47,993 nucleotides of DNA from Oligoflexus sp. (GCA_014377445.1 JACMPP010000145.1:1-47993), one strand, 5' to 3'. Positions 26,030-35,762 are shown, numbered from the stretch's first letter. A program made the numbers and translations. Notes: generated by a model from the letters alone, not told the origin.

Positions 26030-28324
26030 TTGTACTATCTCGACGTTGCAGTGCCAGTCGCCCTCAGTCAGACTTTTACCTACACATCCGAGACCGTGTT
26101 ATTGACTGGAATTCGCGTTAAAGTAAGCTTTGGCCGGCGCAAACTAGTTGGCGTAGTCCTCGCTGTGAGCCGTGAACGTCCTAAGAGTGATATGGAACTG
26201 AAGGCCATCGACGAAATTATCGACCCCCTACCCGTCTATAGCGAATCTATGCTCAGCCTCGCCCGCTGGCTCTCCACTTATTACCTGCATCCTATTGGTG
26301 AAGTTCTAAGATCGATGCTGCCCGTATCCCTGGTCAAAAAGGAAAAGACTCAGTTTCGACTCACTGAGCTGGGTGGCGAGGTTCGGGAGGATGACGCTCA
26401 TTCCTCTCAGGCTCTCATACGTTTCCTATGGACCCGGCGCATGCCCTACAGTCAGAAAAGCCTGAAAGCAAAACTGGCTAAATGGCAGGAAGACACCGGA
26501 GCCAAACTTACTCTCAAAAAATTAGAGAAAGACGGACTTATCGTCAAAGAGGCAATTGATAAGACTCATGGACGATCCTCGCTTTGGTCTGACAAGTCCA
26601 TCGAGCAGGCGGAAGCGCTTGTGCCCAACCTTGCGCCTGAGCTTACGCCCGATCAAGTCTCTGTCACGAACAGGATTATCGAAGGCGGGTTTGAGTCAGC
26701 AGAAAGTCGAAAGGCCTATCTTCTTCACGGTGTCACAGGTGCCGGAAAGACGGAGGTTTATCTCAAACTTATTACTGAAGCTTTATCCCGAAACCCGGCA
26801 AACCAGGTCATGGTTCTCGTTCCCGAAATTGCCCTGACACCTCAGATGACCCGCGTTTTCTCGGCGCGTTTCCCAGGACAGGTGGCAGTAGTCCATTCGG
26901 CCATGGCTCCCGCCGAACGATGGGCGGAACTCCAATCGGTGCGAAATAATCAAAGACAAATACTTATCGGGCCAAGATCCGCCGTATTTGCCGCTTTCGA
27001 TCGCCTATGTCTGCTCATCGTCGATGAGGAGCACGATTCGAGCTATAAGCAAACCACAGGACTTACTTATAACGGACGAGATGTCGCTGTGATGCGGGCC
27101 TACCTGGAAGGTAGACCTGTGGTACTTGGCAGTGCCACACCTTCAATGGAATCCTACGCCAATGCCATACAGGGCAAATATCAGCTTCTGGAGCTGACGA
27201 AGCGTGCCAATCGAAAGCCGATGCCTGACATTCAATTTATAACGACCGATGTTCAAAAGGGCTTTGCCCGTAAGCTCTCCGGTTCCGGTCGACAGCGCGC
27301 CATGCCCGTAATCGATCTGCCTATCGATGAGCGGATTTTGGAAGCACTTCGTGCGAATCTCGCCGAAGGCAAGCAGTCCATGGTGCTTGTGAACCGTCGG
27401 GGCTATGCCTACTACCTGTTTTCGATCCGTGATCGGAAAGCTGTGGCGTGCCCGAATTGCAGCATCTCACTTACCGTGCATGAGAAATCTACGCTTTTGC
27501 GTTGCCACTACTGTGATTTCCAAAAAGCCGTCGATAAGATGATTCCGCCCGATGCGGCTGACTCCTATGTGCTTGTGGGTTATGGCAGTGAGCAGATGGA
27601 GTATTTCCTGAAGGAAGGAATTCCTGGTGCACGCATTCAGCGTGTGGATTCGGATTCCGTCGGTCAGCGGGATACTTTGCCACTCATCCTGGATCGTTTT
27701 CGTGAAGGCGAAATCGATGTTCTGGTTGGTACACAGATGCTGGCCAAGGGGCATGACTTTGCAAAGGTGACTTTGATCTGCATTCTTGAGATCGATCAAA
27801 CGCTCAACCTGCCTGACTTTAGGGCGGGTGAACGGACCTTTCAATTGATGGTCCAGGCTGCCGGTCGCGCGGGTCGCGGAGAATGGTCAGGCCATGTTAT
27901 GATTCAGACCCAAAGAGCGGATCATCCCGTTCTTAAGGCGGGGCTCAAGCAGAGTTACTCGGAGTTTTGGGAAGATCAGTTGGAGTTTCGTCGTGCGCAT
28001 AACTATCCACCCTTCTCCCGGATGATTGTCTTCGAGTTTACTTCGTCCAAACGAGATAAGCTGGTGCAGTGGGTAGGTGAGGTCGAGCGGTGGATCATTC
28101 AGAGAATGAAAACTTCAGAAGGTCGCTATCGGCAGCTGTCCATAATGGGGCCATCCATACCACCGCTCGAGACGATTCGAGGTCGAAGTCGACGGACTTT
28201 GCTCCTCATGGGAAGTGATCGGCGCCAACTCTGGGCTTTTGCCAAAGAAGTCATGGAGACCTTTCATGCGCCCGCCGGGGACCTGCGTTTGCGCGTAGAC
28301 GTGGATCCACAAAGCCTGATGTAG
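26030..28324 (+). CDS. priA: Primosomal protein N' (replication restart helicase PriA)
   Basis: PriA recognises stalled forks and reloads the replicative helicase. The frame is open from a GTG at 25925, but the TTG at 26030 lies behind AAAGGAGG (26016-26023) and gives the family start YYLDVAVPVALSQTFTYT, 764 residues. It has the 3'-DNA-binding domain (1 to about 105), a winged-helix region, and the helicase core with Walker A GVTGAGKTEVYL, DEEH and GSATPSMES. C-terminal motifs QMLAKGHDFAKVTLICI and QAAGRAGR follow. In the zinc region only two CxxC pairs remain (CPNC at 27449, CHYC at 27503). The pairs expected before and after read SIRDRK and PPDAADS. Confidence 0.94.
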   Translation: MYYLDVAVPVALSQTFTYTSETVLLTGIRVKVSFGRRKLVGVVLAVSRERPKSDMELKAIDEIIDPLPVYSESMLSLARWLSTYYLHPIGEVLRSMLPVSLVKKEKTQFRLTELGGEVREDDAHSSQALIRFLWTRRMPYSQKSLKAKLAKWQEDTGAKLTLKKLEKDGLIVKEAIDKTHGRSSLWSDKSIEQAEALVPNLAPELTPDQVSVTNRIIEGGFESAESRKAYLLHGVTGAGKTEVYLKLITEALSRNPANQVMVLVPEIALTPQMTRVFSARFPGQVAVVHSAMAPAERWAELQSVRNNQRQILIGPRSAVFAAFDRLCLLIVDEEHDSSYKQTTGLTYNGRDVAVMRAYLEGRPVVLGSATPSMESYANAIQGKYQLLELTKRANRKPMPDIQFITTDVQKGFARKLSGSGRQRAMPVIDLPIDERILEALRANLAEGKQSMVLVNRRGYAYYLFSIRDRKAVACPNCSISLTVHEKSTLLRCHYCDFQKAVDKMIPPDAADSYVLVGYGSEQMEYFLKEGIPGARIQRVDSDSVGQRDTLPLILDRFREGEIDVLVGTQMLAKGHDFAKVTLICILEIDQTLNLPDFRAGERTFQLMVQAAGRAGRGEWSGHVMIQTQRADHPVLKAGLKQSYSEFWEDQLEFRRAHNYPPFSRMIVFEFTSSKRDKLVQWVGEVERWIIQRMKTSEGRYRQLSIMGPSIPPLETIRGRSRRTLLLMGSDRRQLWAFAKEVMETFHAPAGDLRLRVDVDPQSLM

Positions 28325-28346
28325 CCCGGGTTGATTTAAAACTGGT

Positions 28347-28374
28347 TTGCAAATCAGGGGCATAGACATATAAA
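28347..28374 (+). promoter_or_regulatory. Putative sigma-70 promoter of clpP
   Basis: TTGCAA (28347-28352), a 16-base spacer and TATAAA (28369-28374) lie 45 bases before the clpP start. The match to the -10 consensus is good and the -35 is moderate. Confidence 0.45.
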
Positions 28375-28418
28375 ATGAAAGTCGATCGAGTTGAATCGCC
28401 AGCAAAAGAGGATACCGT

Positions 28419-28997
28419 ATGAGCATGGATCTAGAGCAATTAGCGGGCCAGCAAAGTGAGAATAAACTTCTCGAGAAGCGCGTAATCTTCGTTTCCGAAG
28501 GCATAAACTCAGCGGTTGCCAAGAAAGTTGTGAACAATCTCTTGGCAATGGACGCTCAAGATAGTTCGAAGCCTATATACATGTATTTAAATAGTCCTGG
28601 AGGCGAGGTTAATAGCGGCTTTGCCATCTATGACACCATGCGCTTTATCAATTCGGAAGTGCGCGTTATTTGTACCGGCCTCACGGCTAGTATTGGTACG
28701 ATCATCCTTCTAGGGGCGCCGAAAAAGCACAGATATACTATGGCCAATACTCGCTTCTTGATTCACCAACCTTTGATTGGTGGTCATATTCAAGGCCAGG
28801 CTTCGGACCTCGAAATCACGGCGCGTGAAATCATCAAAACTCGCTCAAAGATCAACCATCTGCTTGCGGAAGAGTGCGGCCAGCCTCTCTCCAAAGTGGA
28901 GGAAGACACAGTTCGCGACTACTGGATGAACGCTGAAGAAGCTAAGACCTACGGACTCGTGACAAAAATTGTAGCGAATATCAAAGAGATTGTGTAA
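28419..28997 (+). CDS. clpP: ATP-dependent Clp protease proteolytic subunit
   Basis: ClpP forms the tetradecameric serine-protease chamber used with ClpA or ClpX. Length is 192 residues. The catalytic triad is visible as Ser91 (TASIGT), His116 (LIHQP) and Asp167 (VRDYWM), with spacings close to E. coli. The segment around the serine is TGLTASIGTIILL rather than the common GQAASMGA, and the N-terminus is short. These differences suggest a divergent paralogue. No clpX or tig gene is adjacent, unlike the common tig-clpP-clpX order, which supports the paralogue view. tRNA-Leu follows 25 bases after the stop. Confidence 0.9.
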   Translation: MSMDLEQLAGQQSENKLLEKRVIFVSEGINSAVAKKVVNNLLAMDAQDSSKPIYMYLNSPGGEVNSGFAIYDTMRFINSEVRVICTGLTASIGTIILLGAPKKHRYTMANTRFLIHQPLIGGHIQGQASDLEITAREIIKTRSKINHLLAEECGQPLSKVEEDTVRDYWMNAEEAKTYGLVTKIVANIKEIV

Positions 28998-29022
28998 TTA
29001 GGGAATTCTCTGGCGAGCATCC

Positions 29023-29106
29023 GCGATGGTGGTGGAATTGGTAGACACGCTAGTCTCAGAAGCTAGTGGCCTTACGGCTGTGCGGGTTCAAGTCCCGCCC
29101 TTCGCA
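29023..29106 (+). tRNA. tRNA-Leu (anticodon CAG)
   Basis: A class II tRNA of 84 bases reading CUG codons. Acceptor GCGATGG pairs with CCTTCGC except for one U-U position. The D arm contains GGAATTGGTAGAC. The anticodon stem CTAGT/GCTAG closes the loop CTCAGAA with CAG. The long variable arm is TGGCCTTACGGCTG and the T arm is GCGGGTTCAAGTCCCGC. The genomic end is ACTA, so the CCA tail is not encoded, unlike in the tRNA-Asn of this window. Confidence 0.93.
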
Positions 29107-29121
29107 CTATTACTAAAGATC

Positions 29122-29156
29122 AAACCCAGAAGCCTCAAGGTTTCTGGGTTTTTCTT
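29122..29156 (+). terminator. Rho-independent terminator after tRNA-Leu
   Basis: Stem AAACCCAGAA / TTCTGGGTTT with an inner CCT/AGG continuation, then TTTTTCTTT. The following 200 bases up to the ABC transporter gene contain nothing else I can support. Confidence 0.85.
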
Positions 29157-29363
29157 TCGTCGATTTTTTTGAATGACGGATCTCTTAAAGGATAAAATTT
29201 AGTCCAAAGTGACGCTCTGGTTCGCTCGTCTGCAATCCGCCCAAAATTCTGGCAATACCCAGTGAGACGCGATAATCTCAAAGTCTGACTATCGAAAGTG
29301 GCAAAATCGAGGCTTTGAATCCTCACTGGCTTCAAAACAATTTCAATTCGTGACGGCTATCCA

Positions 29364-31145
29364 TTGATATATTCCTATTTGAAACGTCGACTTCCCACAC
29401 TGAGCGTCGCGACGTTTTGCACCCTGGCACTCGGCTTTATTTCCAGTCTCACCTACTCCCTGATCGGGCCCGTTTTTTACGTGCTCGGCACTCCGAATGA
29501 TTCCCGCGTGATCAGCTTTAAGGAGTTGATGGGAGACAATATCGGTTCATGGATCTCAAATTTATTGCATCGTGAGTCGATGTTGAGTTCAGAGCTCTGG
29601 GCCGTGCTTCCCACGGCTCTCGTCGTCTCTGCATTGGGGCGTGCGGCCCTGGCGATGCTGCAATGGTATCTTTGGGAGAAAAGCAGTGAGCAGGTGGCGA
29701 AGGATTTGCGTGCCGATCTCGTGCTGGCCTATGTGCAGGTTGATCCTGAAAAACGTCGCGGACTCAATCAGGAAATTGATCAGGAGATAAGCTCTGCGAT
29801 CAGCACGGATATTCGAATGGTTCGAGAATATCTTGTGCATTTCTACGGAGGTTTCCCTCGAGAGCTACTCATGGTGCTCTTCTATCTTGCCAACCTTCTT
29901 CTCCTTGATTGGAAGCTGGCTCTTATCTTTCTCGTGGGTATCGGCCCGGCTGCCGCGATTCTTTCCAAGCTTGGCAAGAAATTGCGCAAGCGCTCTCAGG
30001 CGGCGCTCGGTAACACAAGCATGATGCTCGAATGGCTCCAGCAGCGCATGACCGGGATTGAAACGATTAAGCAGTTTCAGACGGAATATCTCGAACAAGC
30101 GCGCATGGAGAAAAAATCGAATGAACTTTTGAAGAATTTTCTAAGAGCCGCGCGCGTCAAAGCCCGTACCTCGCCCCTTCTGGAAGTCGTGGCTGTCGGG
30201 GCCATGATGGTGGTCCTGATCTACGCTCTGGGGGCTATTGCCAAAAAAGAGATGACGGCCAGTACCCTCATCTCCTTCCTCGTCCTACTAGGCGTTTTAT
30301 CGCAATCCGCATCCAAACTGGGTCGTTACTTCAATAGCAATAAAGAAGGGGAGGCGGCCCTCAATCGTCTCAAAAAGATTATGAATGCCATGAAATCCGT
30401 TGAAGCAACTCGGATTCCCTTGGTTTGCATACCAGAGCTTCCGGAAGCGTTGGCGATCAATGATCTGAGTTATACCTACGATCCCTCGTCGAGTTTGGCT
30501 TTGAAAGGCTTTCAGGCCAAATTCGAAAGAGGCAAGATCTATGCGGTCGCGGGCCCTTCGGGGTCTGGTAAGAGCACTCTGGTAAAACTTCTTCTGGGGC
30601 TTTGGCATCCAGGACAGGGATCAATCACCTTTGGGATCAAAGGTCGTGAGGAGCTCGGATACCTCCCGCAGCACGTTCAATTGCTGCCAGGCCCACTTGT
30701 GGGGAACGTCGTCTATCCTTCGTTAGAATATGATACAGAGCGTCTCAGAAATGCCTTGAAGAAGGTTGGTCTGCTCGAATTCATAGAGAGTCTGCCAAAG
30801 TCGTGGAATTCTGAAGTGGGAGAGGGCGGGGATATTGTCCTGTCGGGTGGACAGGCGCAGAGACTGAAAATTGCGCGCCTTATATACTACGCCTATCCAT
30901 TGCTGGTTATTGACGAAGGAACCTCCGCCCTCGATCCTGAAGTTGAGATGCTGATTCTCAAGACTTTGCAGGAGATGGCTAAAAACGGGTCAACTGTGAT
31001 CATGGTCGCTCACCGTGTCGCCGTCCTTCAACTTGCCGATCTCGTCTATGTCCTTAAACACGGCGTGACTCAGTTCGTTGGAGCGCCCAAGGAATTTTTG
31101 CAGCGTTCCGACTGGCGAAGCTATTTTGATATGGAAGAAGCTTAA
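29364..31145 (+). CDS. ABC exporter, fused membrane and ATPase domains
   Basis: A 593-residue half-transporter of the MsbA/exporter type. The N-terminal membrane domain (about 1-320) has six hydrophobic segments. The ATPase domain (about 355-590) has Walker A GPSGSGKSTLVK, a Q loop GYLPQHVQL, the signature LSGGQAQRLKIARL, Walker B LLVIDEGTSALD and the switch His in MVAHRVAVL. The Glu after the Walker B Asp is present. It starts with TTG at 29364 with only a weak site. The substrate (lipid, peptide or drug) cannot be predicted; no dedicated partner gene is adjacent. It converges on the etf operon. Confidence 0.88.
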   Translation: MIYSYLKRRLPTLSVATFCTLALGFISSLTYSLIGPVFYVLGTPNDSRVISFKELMGDNIGSWISNLLHRESMLSSELWAVLPTALVVSALGRAALAMLQWYLWEKSSEQVAKDLRADLVLAYVQVDPEKRRGLNQEIDQEISSAISTDIRMVREYLVHFYGGFPRELLMVLFYLANLLLLDWKLALIFLVGIGPAAAILSKLGKKLRKRSQAALGNTSMMLEWLQQRMTGIETIKQFQTEYLEQARMEKKSNELLKNFLRAARVKARTSPLLEVVAVGAMMVVLIYALGAIAKKEMTASTLISFLVLLGVLSQSASKLGRYFNSNKEGEAALNRLKKIMNAMKSVEATRIPLVCIPELPEALAINDLSYTYDPSSSLALKGFQAKFERGKIYAVAGPSGSGKSTLVKLLLGLWHPGQGSITFGIKGREELGYLPQHVQLLPGPLVGNVVYPSLEYDTERLRNALKKVGLLEFIESLPKSWNSEVGEGGDIVLSGGQAQRLKIARLIYYAYPLLVIDEGTSALDPEVEMLILKTLQEMAKNGSTVIMVAHRVAVLQLADLVYVLKHGVTQFVGAPKEFLQRSDWRSYFDMEEA

Positions 31146-31155
31146 GGTTTAATCG

Positions 31156-31186
31156 CAAAAAAATGGGCGCCTTCAACAGGCGCCTA
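31156..31186 (-). terminator. Rho-independent terminator of the etf operon
   Basis: Stem TGGGCGCC / GGCGCCTA (31164-31171, 31179-31186) is followed on the minus strand by eight T residues (A run at 31156-31163). No T run exists on the plus side, so it serves etfB-etfA. Confidence 0.85.
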
Positions 31187-31227
31187 ATGAGAAAATCGTT
31201 TTGTATCAAAAGGGCAAGAGCCAGAGT

Positions 31228-32193
31228 TTAGCCTCTGAGCTCTTTCAATTTTTGCGTCAAGAGCGGAACAGCTTGGAACAGGTCAGCAACAATACCGTAG
31301 TTTGCGATCTTGAAGATCGGAGCTTCTGGGTCAGTGTTGATGGCAACGATGACTTTCGAAGTTCTCATACCGGCCATGTGCTGGATAGAACCACTGATAC
31401 CGGCAGCAATGTAGAGGTTCGGGTTAACCGTTTTACCAGTTTGTCCGACTTGCATTTCGTGCGAAGCGTAACCTGCATCAACTGCAGCGCGAGAAGCGCC
31501 AACAGTTGCGCCGATTACATCAGCCGCTTCGTTCAAGATCTTGAACGCATCAGCCGAACCCAAAGAGCGTCCACCGGAAATGATGATGGTGGCTTCGGTA
31601 AGGTCGACTTTTTCGCTCTTGTCTTTACGAATTTCGACAGTTTTGAGCTTGCTGTCAGCGGCTGCGACTTCGAGTTTCGAAACGTTGGCAGCGCCATCGC
31701 TAGCGTCAGCTTTGAAAACGTTGGGACGAAGAGTTGCAAACTGAATGCTGCTATTTTGGAAAGTGACTTCCGCATAGGCTTTGCCCGAGTACATTGGCTT
31801 GAGGCCAACAAGGGTTTCGCCTTCAGCTTTAAGTTCAATTAGGTCGGTTGCGATACCAGCGTTGTGACGAGCTGCCAAACGTGGGAACACATCGCGGCCC
31901 ATCGGTGTAGCCATACCCAGAACAACAGTTGGGCTGAACGATTTGATCGCTTGTTCAACAGCGGAACTGTAGTTGAAAATATTGTAATTTTCAAAAGTGG
32001 CGCCAGAAACGGCGAAGACAGTGTCAGCACCGTGGTTTTTCAACTCAGCCGTGATGCCATCGATAGAGCCGCCGACAACGACAGCCGCCACGTTTGCAGC
32101 TGAGCCAGCGAGTTTGCGAGCAGTCGAAAGAGCTTCAAGGGAAGCCTTTTTTAATTTATTTTCACGTTGTTCAATAAATACTAGAACTTTCAT
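31228..32193 (-). CDS. etfA: Electron transfer flavoprotein subunit alpha
   Basis: This is the alpha subunit of ETF. It carries the FAD that passes electrons from acyl-CoA and other dehydrogenases to ETF-quinone oxidoreductase. Length is 321 residues. The N-terminal domain begins [22 protein letters not shown]. The C-terminal FAD-binding half has [51 protein letters not shown] and [20 protein letters not shown], which fit the family signature. It starts 12 bases after etfB and ends before a terminator. The pair indicates respiratory fatty-acid or amino-acid oxidation. Confidence 0.97.
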   Translation of the reverse strand: MKVLVFIEQRENKLKKASLEALSTARKLAGSAANVAAVVVGGSIDGITAELKNHGADTVFAVSGATFENYNIFNYSSAVEQAIKSFSPTVVLGMATPMGRDVFPRLAARHNAGIATDLIELKAEGETLVGLKPMYSGKAYAEVTFQNSSIQFATLRPNVFKADASDGAANVSKLEVAAADSKLKTVEIRKDKSEKVDLTEATIIISGGRSLGSADAFKILNEAADVIGATVGASRAAVDAGYASHEMQVGQTGKTVNPNLYIAAGISGSIQHMAGMRTSKVIVAINTDPEAPIFKIANYGIVADLFQAVPLLTQKLKELRG

Positions 32194-32205
32194 GACGGCC
32201 TCTCC

Positions 32206-32991
32206 TTAGAGTACTTTTGCTTCTTCACGCAATAGCTTGACGACTTTGGCAACCATTGCATCGACTGCTTCACCTTTGAAGATCTGTCCAGCTGGCTTTT
32301 GTGGAGGGTACTGGTAAGCCTTCACGATGACTTTAGCCTGCAACTGAGCTGCATCTATGACGAGATCAGCTAGCTTTTTGACGTCAAATGGTTTCTTCTT
32401 GGCTTTCATGATGCCTGGAAGAGCTGCGTAACGTGGGTTGTTGAGACCTTTGTTTGCACCGATAACGGCTGGAAGTGCGAACTTGTACACTTCAACGTGA
32501 CCGCCTTCTGCTTCGCGTTCAGCAGTTGCGTTGGTCCCGTCAAGGACGAGCTTGCTGACAACGTTAACATGGGCCCAATCAAGGATTTCGCCGAGCATTG
32601 GTCCTACGTGCATGTTGTCGTCATCGATCGCTTGTTTGCCGACGAGTACGAGGTCGGCTTTTTCTGCTTTAACAGCAGCAGCCAATACTTTCGCAATTGC
32701 GAGTGAGTCGAGGTTAGCGAGGCCTTCATTGGAGATAAGAAGCCCACGGTCACCGCCCATTGCGAGGCCTTTAATGATAAGCTCGCGAACTGATTCGTCA
32801 CCAAAGCTGGCAATAACGACTTCAGTTCCTGGGTTTTTTTCCTTGATTTGAATCGCTTCTTCGATGGCGTATTCATCATAAGGATTGATGATAAATTTGA
32901 CATCGTTGGTTTCAATCGCAGTGTTGTTGCTGCTGATTTGAATCTTACTTTCCGTATCAGGTGTCTTTTTAAGGAACACTAAAATTTTCAT
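32206..32991 (-). CDS. etfB: Electron transfer flavoprotein subunit beta
   Basis: This is the beta subunit of ETF, 261 residues, binding AMP. Landmarks are the start MKILVFLKKTPDTESKI, FIINPYDEYAIEEAIQIKE, GGDRGLLIS, LVLVGKQAIDDDNMHVGPMLGEIL and the VIGANKGLNNPRYAALPGIMKAKKKP region with the ETF-beta signature. The ATG at 32991 follows GAGG. It is first in the etfB-etfA operon. The 165 bases upstream, before the aminotransferase stop, probably hold its promoter, although I see no clear consensus. Confidence 0.97.
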   Translation of the reverse strand: MKILVFLKKTPDTESKIQISSNNTAIETNDVKFIINPYDEYAIEEAIQIKEKNPGTEVVIASFGDESVRELIIKGLAMGGDRGLLISNEGLANLDSLAIAKVLAAAVKAEKADLVLVGKQAIDDDNMHVGPMLGEILDWAHVNVVSKLVLDGTNATAEREAEGGHVEVYKFALPAVIGANKGLNNPRYAALPGIMKAKKKPFDVKKLADLVIDAAQLQAKVIVKAYQYPPQKPAGQIFKGEAVDAMVAKVVKLLREEAKVL

Positions 32992-33156
32992 GATAGACCT
33001 CGATCCGTCTCTTCATCATTGGTTTTTCAGTCTGCGGCATGAGATTAGCAGCAGAAACACAGATTTTGCAACAGCAAGGGTTACATTGCTGGCGTTACGG
33101 CCAAAATTCTTTGAAAGCCTTGGCATTCAACGAACAAATGTTAGGACATTGCCCGC

Positions 33157-34311
33157 CTAATCGATCGCGTTCAGTGCCTGCATGGCCGCAGTAACACCCA
33201 CTCCCAGTTTGCTGGTCGCACCGAGTTTTTGCAGTCCCATTTCTAGCGCGGCGATGCCGCCAATCAGATCGAGTTCATCGACGATTCCAAGGTGTGCAAG
33301 TCGGACGATTTTGCCTTTAAGATGGTCCTGCCCACCCGCAAACACAGTGCCAAAGCGGGCTTGGCAGTACTTGAGAAGTTTGCTGCCATCGACCTGTGTC
33401 GGCAATTCGATCGCGGTCAGAGCATGGGAATGGTGCGATTTACTAAAGAGTTTCAACCCCATAGCGGAAGCCGCTTTTTGGCAGGCATTGGCCATGCGTT
33501 TATGATGGGTTTCACAGGCTTGTGGCCCAAGCTTGGCCAGTACTTCAAGCGAGACGATCAAACTCTCCACAAGAGTTGTTGCTGGCGTCCAGGCGGTCTC
33601 ACCTTTGTCTTGGCCTTCGCGCTCTTTTTTCAAGTCAAAATAAAACTTTGGACGGGATGAAAGATTCTTCCAAGCGCGCTCGGAAAGAGAAATAAAAGCA
33701 AGACCTGGTGGGATTCCAAAGCCCTTTTGACTCCCGGTAAGAAGGCAATCTATTTGCAGCTTATCCATCGGCAGATCATGGGCGACTAACGCAGAGATGG
33801 CATCGACAACCACGAAGGCCTCTGAACAGGATTTAATGGTGGCTGCGATTTCTTGAACGGGATAGGCAACGCCGGTTGAGGTCTCATTTGCCTGGAAAAA
33901 AACGGCCTTTATATCCGGATTGGCGTCTAGGTATTGCTTGATCTTCTCAACTTTGGGCGCTTCTCCCCATGGGAACTCATAGCTGATAACTTCACACTGA
34001 TACGCTGAAGCAAGCTTAGCCCAACGCTCGCCAAATTTACCCCCATTAAGAACCAGCACTCGCTCTTTTGGGCTCGTCAGATTGACCATGGCGGCTTCCA
34101 TAGCACCCGTACCTGAGCTGGTCAGTATCAAAGGGGCTTCGGAGCTACCAAAAAAATCCTGAAGGAGACTTCGAGCACGCAGGAACTTTTCTCGAAAGAG
34201 GTCTGTGCGGTGATACACATTGGTCTGCAGGGCAGCGATAGCTGAGGCTTGAGGGACAGGCGTGGGCCCTGGGCAGTACAGACGATCTTTTACAAAGGGG
34301 TAGTCATCCAT
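33157..34311 (-). CDS. Class V PLP-dependent aminotransferase (alanine-glyoxylate / serine-pyruvate type)
   Basis: A 384-residue fold-type I PLP enzyme. It resembles the small-subunit hydrogenase / serine-glyoxylate aminotransferase group. The N-terminus LYCPGPTPVPQ is typical. SSGTGAMEAAMVNL binds the cofactor phosphate region, VVDAISALVAHDLPMD provides the Asp that contacts the pyridine nitrogen, and LTGSQKGFGIPPGLAF holds the PLP lysine. Substrate specificity is not decidable from sequence. The ATG at 34311 follows GAGGAG. It lies downstream of mltD (82 bases) on the same strand and may share its transcript. Confidence 0.88.
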   Translation of the reverse strand: MDDYPFVKDRLYCPGPTPVPQASAIAALQTNVYHRTDLFREKFLRARSLLQDFFGSSEAPLILTSSGTGAMEAAMVNLTSPKERVLVLNGGKFGERWAKLASAYQCEVISYEFPWGEAPKVEKIKQYLDANPDIKAVFFQANETSTGVAYPVQEIAATIKSCSEAFVVVDAISALVAHDLPMDKLQIDCLLTGSQKGFGIPPGLAFISLSERAWKNLSSRPKFYFDLKKEREGQDKGETAWTPATTLVESLIVSLEVLAKLGPQACETHHKRMANACQKAASAMGLKLFSKSHHSHALTAIELPTQVDGSKLLKYCQARFGTVFAGGQDHLKGKIVRLAHLGIVDELDLIGGIAALEMGLQKLGATSKLGVGVTAAMQALNAID

Positions 34312-34392
34312 CGGAGTCTCCTCAATTTGCCAATTCGGGCAATTAAAGATTTCTCTCAGGAGGCGCTCGCTTGCAATGTAAAAAACTCGGAA

Positions 34393-35682
34393 CTACTGGT
34401 TTTTCGGGAGTTGCATACCGGCAATGCTTCCACTCTGTATGGAAGGCACCGGAACATTGAGGGACTGGCCGAGCTTAAGGCGCTTGGCGTTCAGCTTGGG
34501 GTTGGTGTCCAGAATCTTTTTCACGCTCACCTTGTACATACGTGCAATCGAGGCGACGGTATCACCGCGTTTGACCCTGTGGATGAGTATGTCCGAGATG
34601 GTAAGGCGTTCGAGATCGGGTTCGATTTGGGTCCAGCGCTCTTGAAGAGCTCTGGGGATGCGGAGGAAGTAAACCTTCCTACGGGCGGGATTGATCGGGG
34701 GCGTGATGCCCTGCATCATCTCTGGGTTCCAGTGCATCAGGTCATTCTCGGGAACCCCGAGCCTCTGTGCGATGTCTGAGACGCGATAAGAGTTGTAGAG
34801 CTCGAGTCTGGCCGTCGGAGCCTTGTTGCGGATGTCAGCTACCACTTCGAAGCCATAGGTGGTCGCATGGCTGGCGACGATCAGTGCGGCCAGGAGTTTG
34901 GGTACATAATCTTTGGTTTCAGGTCTTAGATAAGGGGAGCGGGCCAGAACCCAGTAATCGCGGGTCTTCATGGCTTTCATGGCGTTGATCACGCGGGTAG
35001 GTCCGGCATTGTAGGCGGCGAGCGCCAGATACCAATCACCAAACTGGGAATAAAGATCTTTCAGGTAGCGCGCGGCGGCCATTGTGGATTTGGATGGATC
35101 ACGGCGTTCATCGACCCAATAGTTGACCTGGAGTCCATAATGTTCAGCCGTCGGTTTCATAAATTGCCAGGTTCCAGAAGCCGCTGCAGGGCTGAACGCA
35201 TAGTTGCTGAAACCGGATTCGATCATGGCAAGGAAAAAGAATTCGGGGGGGAGGCCTTCTTTTTGCAGAAGCTGAACGACGTTTTCACGATAGGATGCGC
35301 TACGCACAAGCCATAGGAGGAAGTCCGAGCGACCGCGACCTGTGAAATAAGAAATCCAGGACAGGACTCGGGACGAAGGCGAAATCGGAGCGCCGGAAAA
35401 TTCCAAAGGCAACTGGTAACGAAGGACCTTAAAGCTTTCTTCATTGGCGTTCATCGAGGCGTCACGGCCCGTGTTCTGACGGCTGTATTCGTCGCGAATA
35501 TGTTGTGTATAGATATCATCGTTGCAGAAACGCGGTTGGATCGGCTGCTCAGCTTCCACTTCCGGGCGGGCATCGCTGACTTCAGGGCTAGGCGTAAGCT
35601 CCGCTTCCACGGGCTTCGTTTCTTGAGCGCTTTGACAAGCGACCATAAGGAATAGAGCTAAGCTGATAAAAAAATGACACAA
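34393..35682 (-). CDS. mltD: Membrane-bound lytic murein transglycosylase D-like lipoprotein
   Basis: It cleaves the glycan strands of peptidoglycan, forming 1,6-anhydro ends. Length is 429 residues. A lipoprotein signal (SLALFLMVACQS) comes first. The SLT catalytic domain (about 135-270) has the catalytic Glu in ALIES-type context (FFLAMIESGFSNYAFSPA), then ASGTWQFMKPTAEHYGL and YLALAAYNAGPTRV. One LysM domain (about 365-410, HRVKRGDTVASIARMY, LKLGQSLNVP) is visible near the C-terminus, where E. coli MltD has two. It starts with TTG at 35682. It is placed between bamD and the aminotransferase gene. Confidence 0.9.
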   Translation of the reverse strand: MCHFFISLALFLMVACQSAQETKPVEAELTPSPEVSDARPEVEAEQPIQPRFCNDDIYTQHIRDEYSRQNTGRDASMNANEESFKVLRYQLPLEFSGAPISPSSRVLSWISYFTGRGRSDFLLWLVRSASYRENVVQLLQKEGLPPEFFFLAMIESGFSNYAFSPAAASGTWQFMKPTAEHYGLQVNYWVDERRDPSKSTMAAARYLKDLYSQFGDWYLALAAYNAGPTRVINAMKAMKTRDYWVLARSPYLRPETKDYVPKLLAALIVASHATTYGFEVVADIRNKAPTARLELYNSYRVSDIAQRLGVPENDLMHWNPEMMQGITPPINPARRKVYFLRIPRALQERWTQIEPDLERLTISDILIHRVKRGDTVASIARMYKVSVKKILDTNPKLNAKRLKLGQSLNVPVPSIQSGSIAGMQLPKNQ

Positions 35683-35762
35683 ACTTGTACCCCAGATCGG
35701 AAGCTAACTTCCAAGATTCAGAAGAATTACGTAGGGGTCTGTCGGTCGAAATCGCGGGTTCC

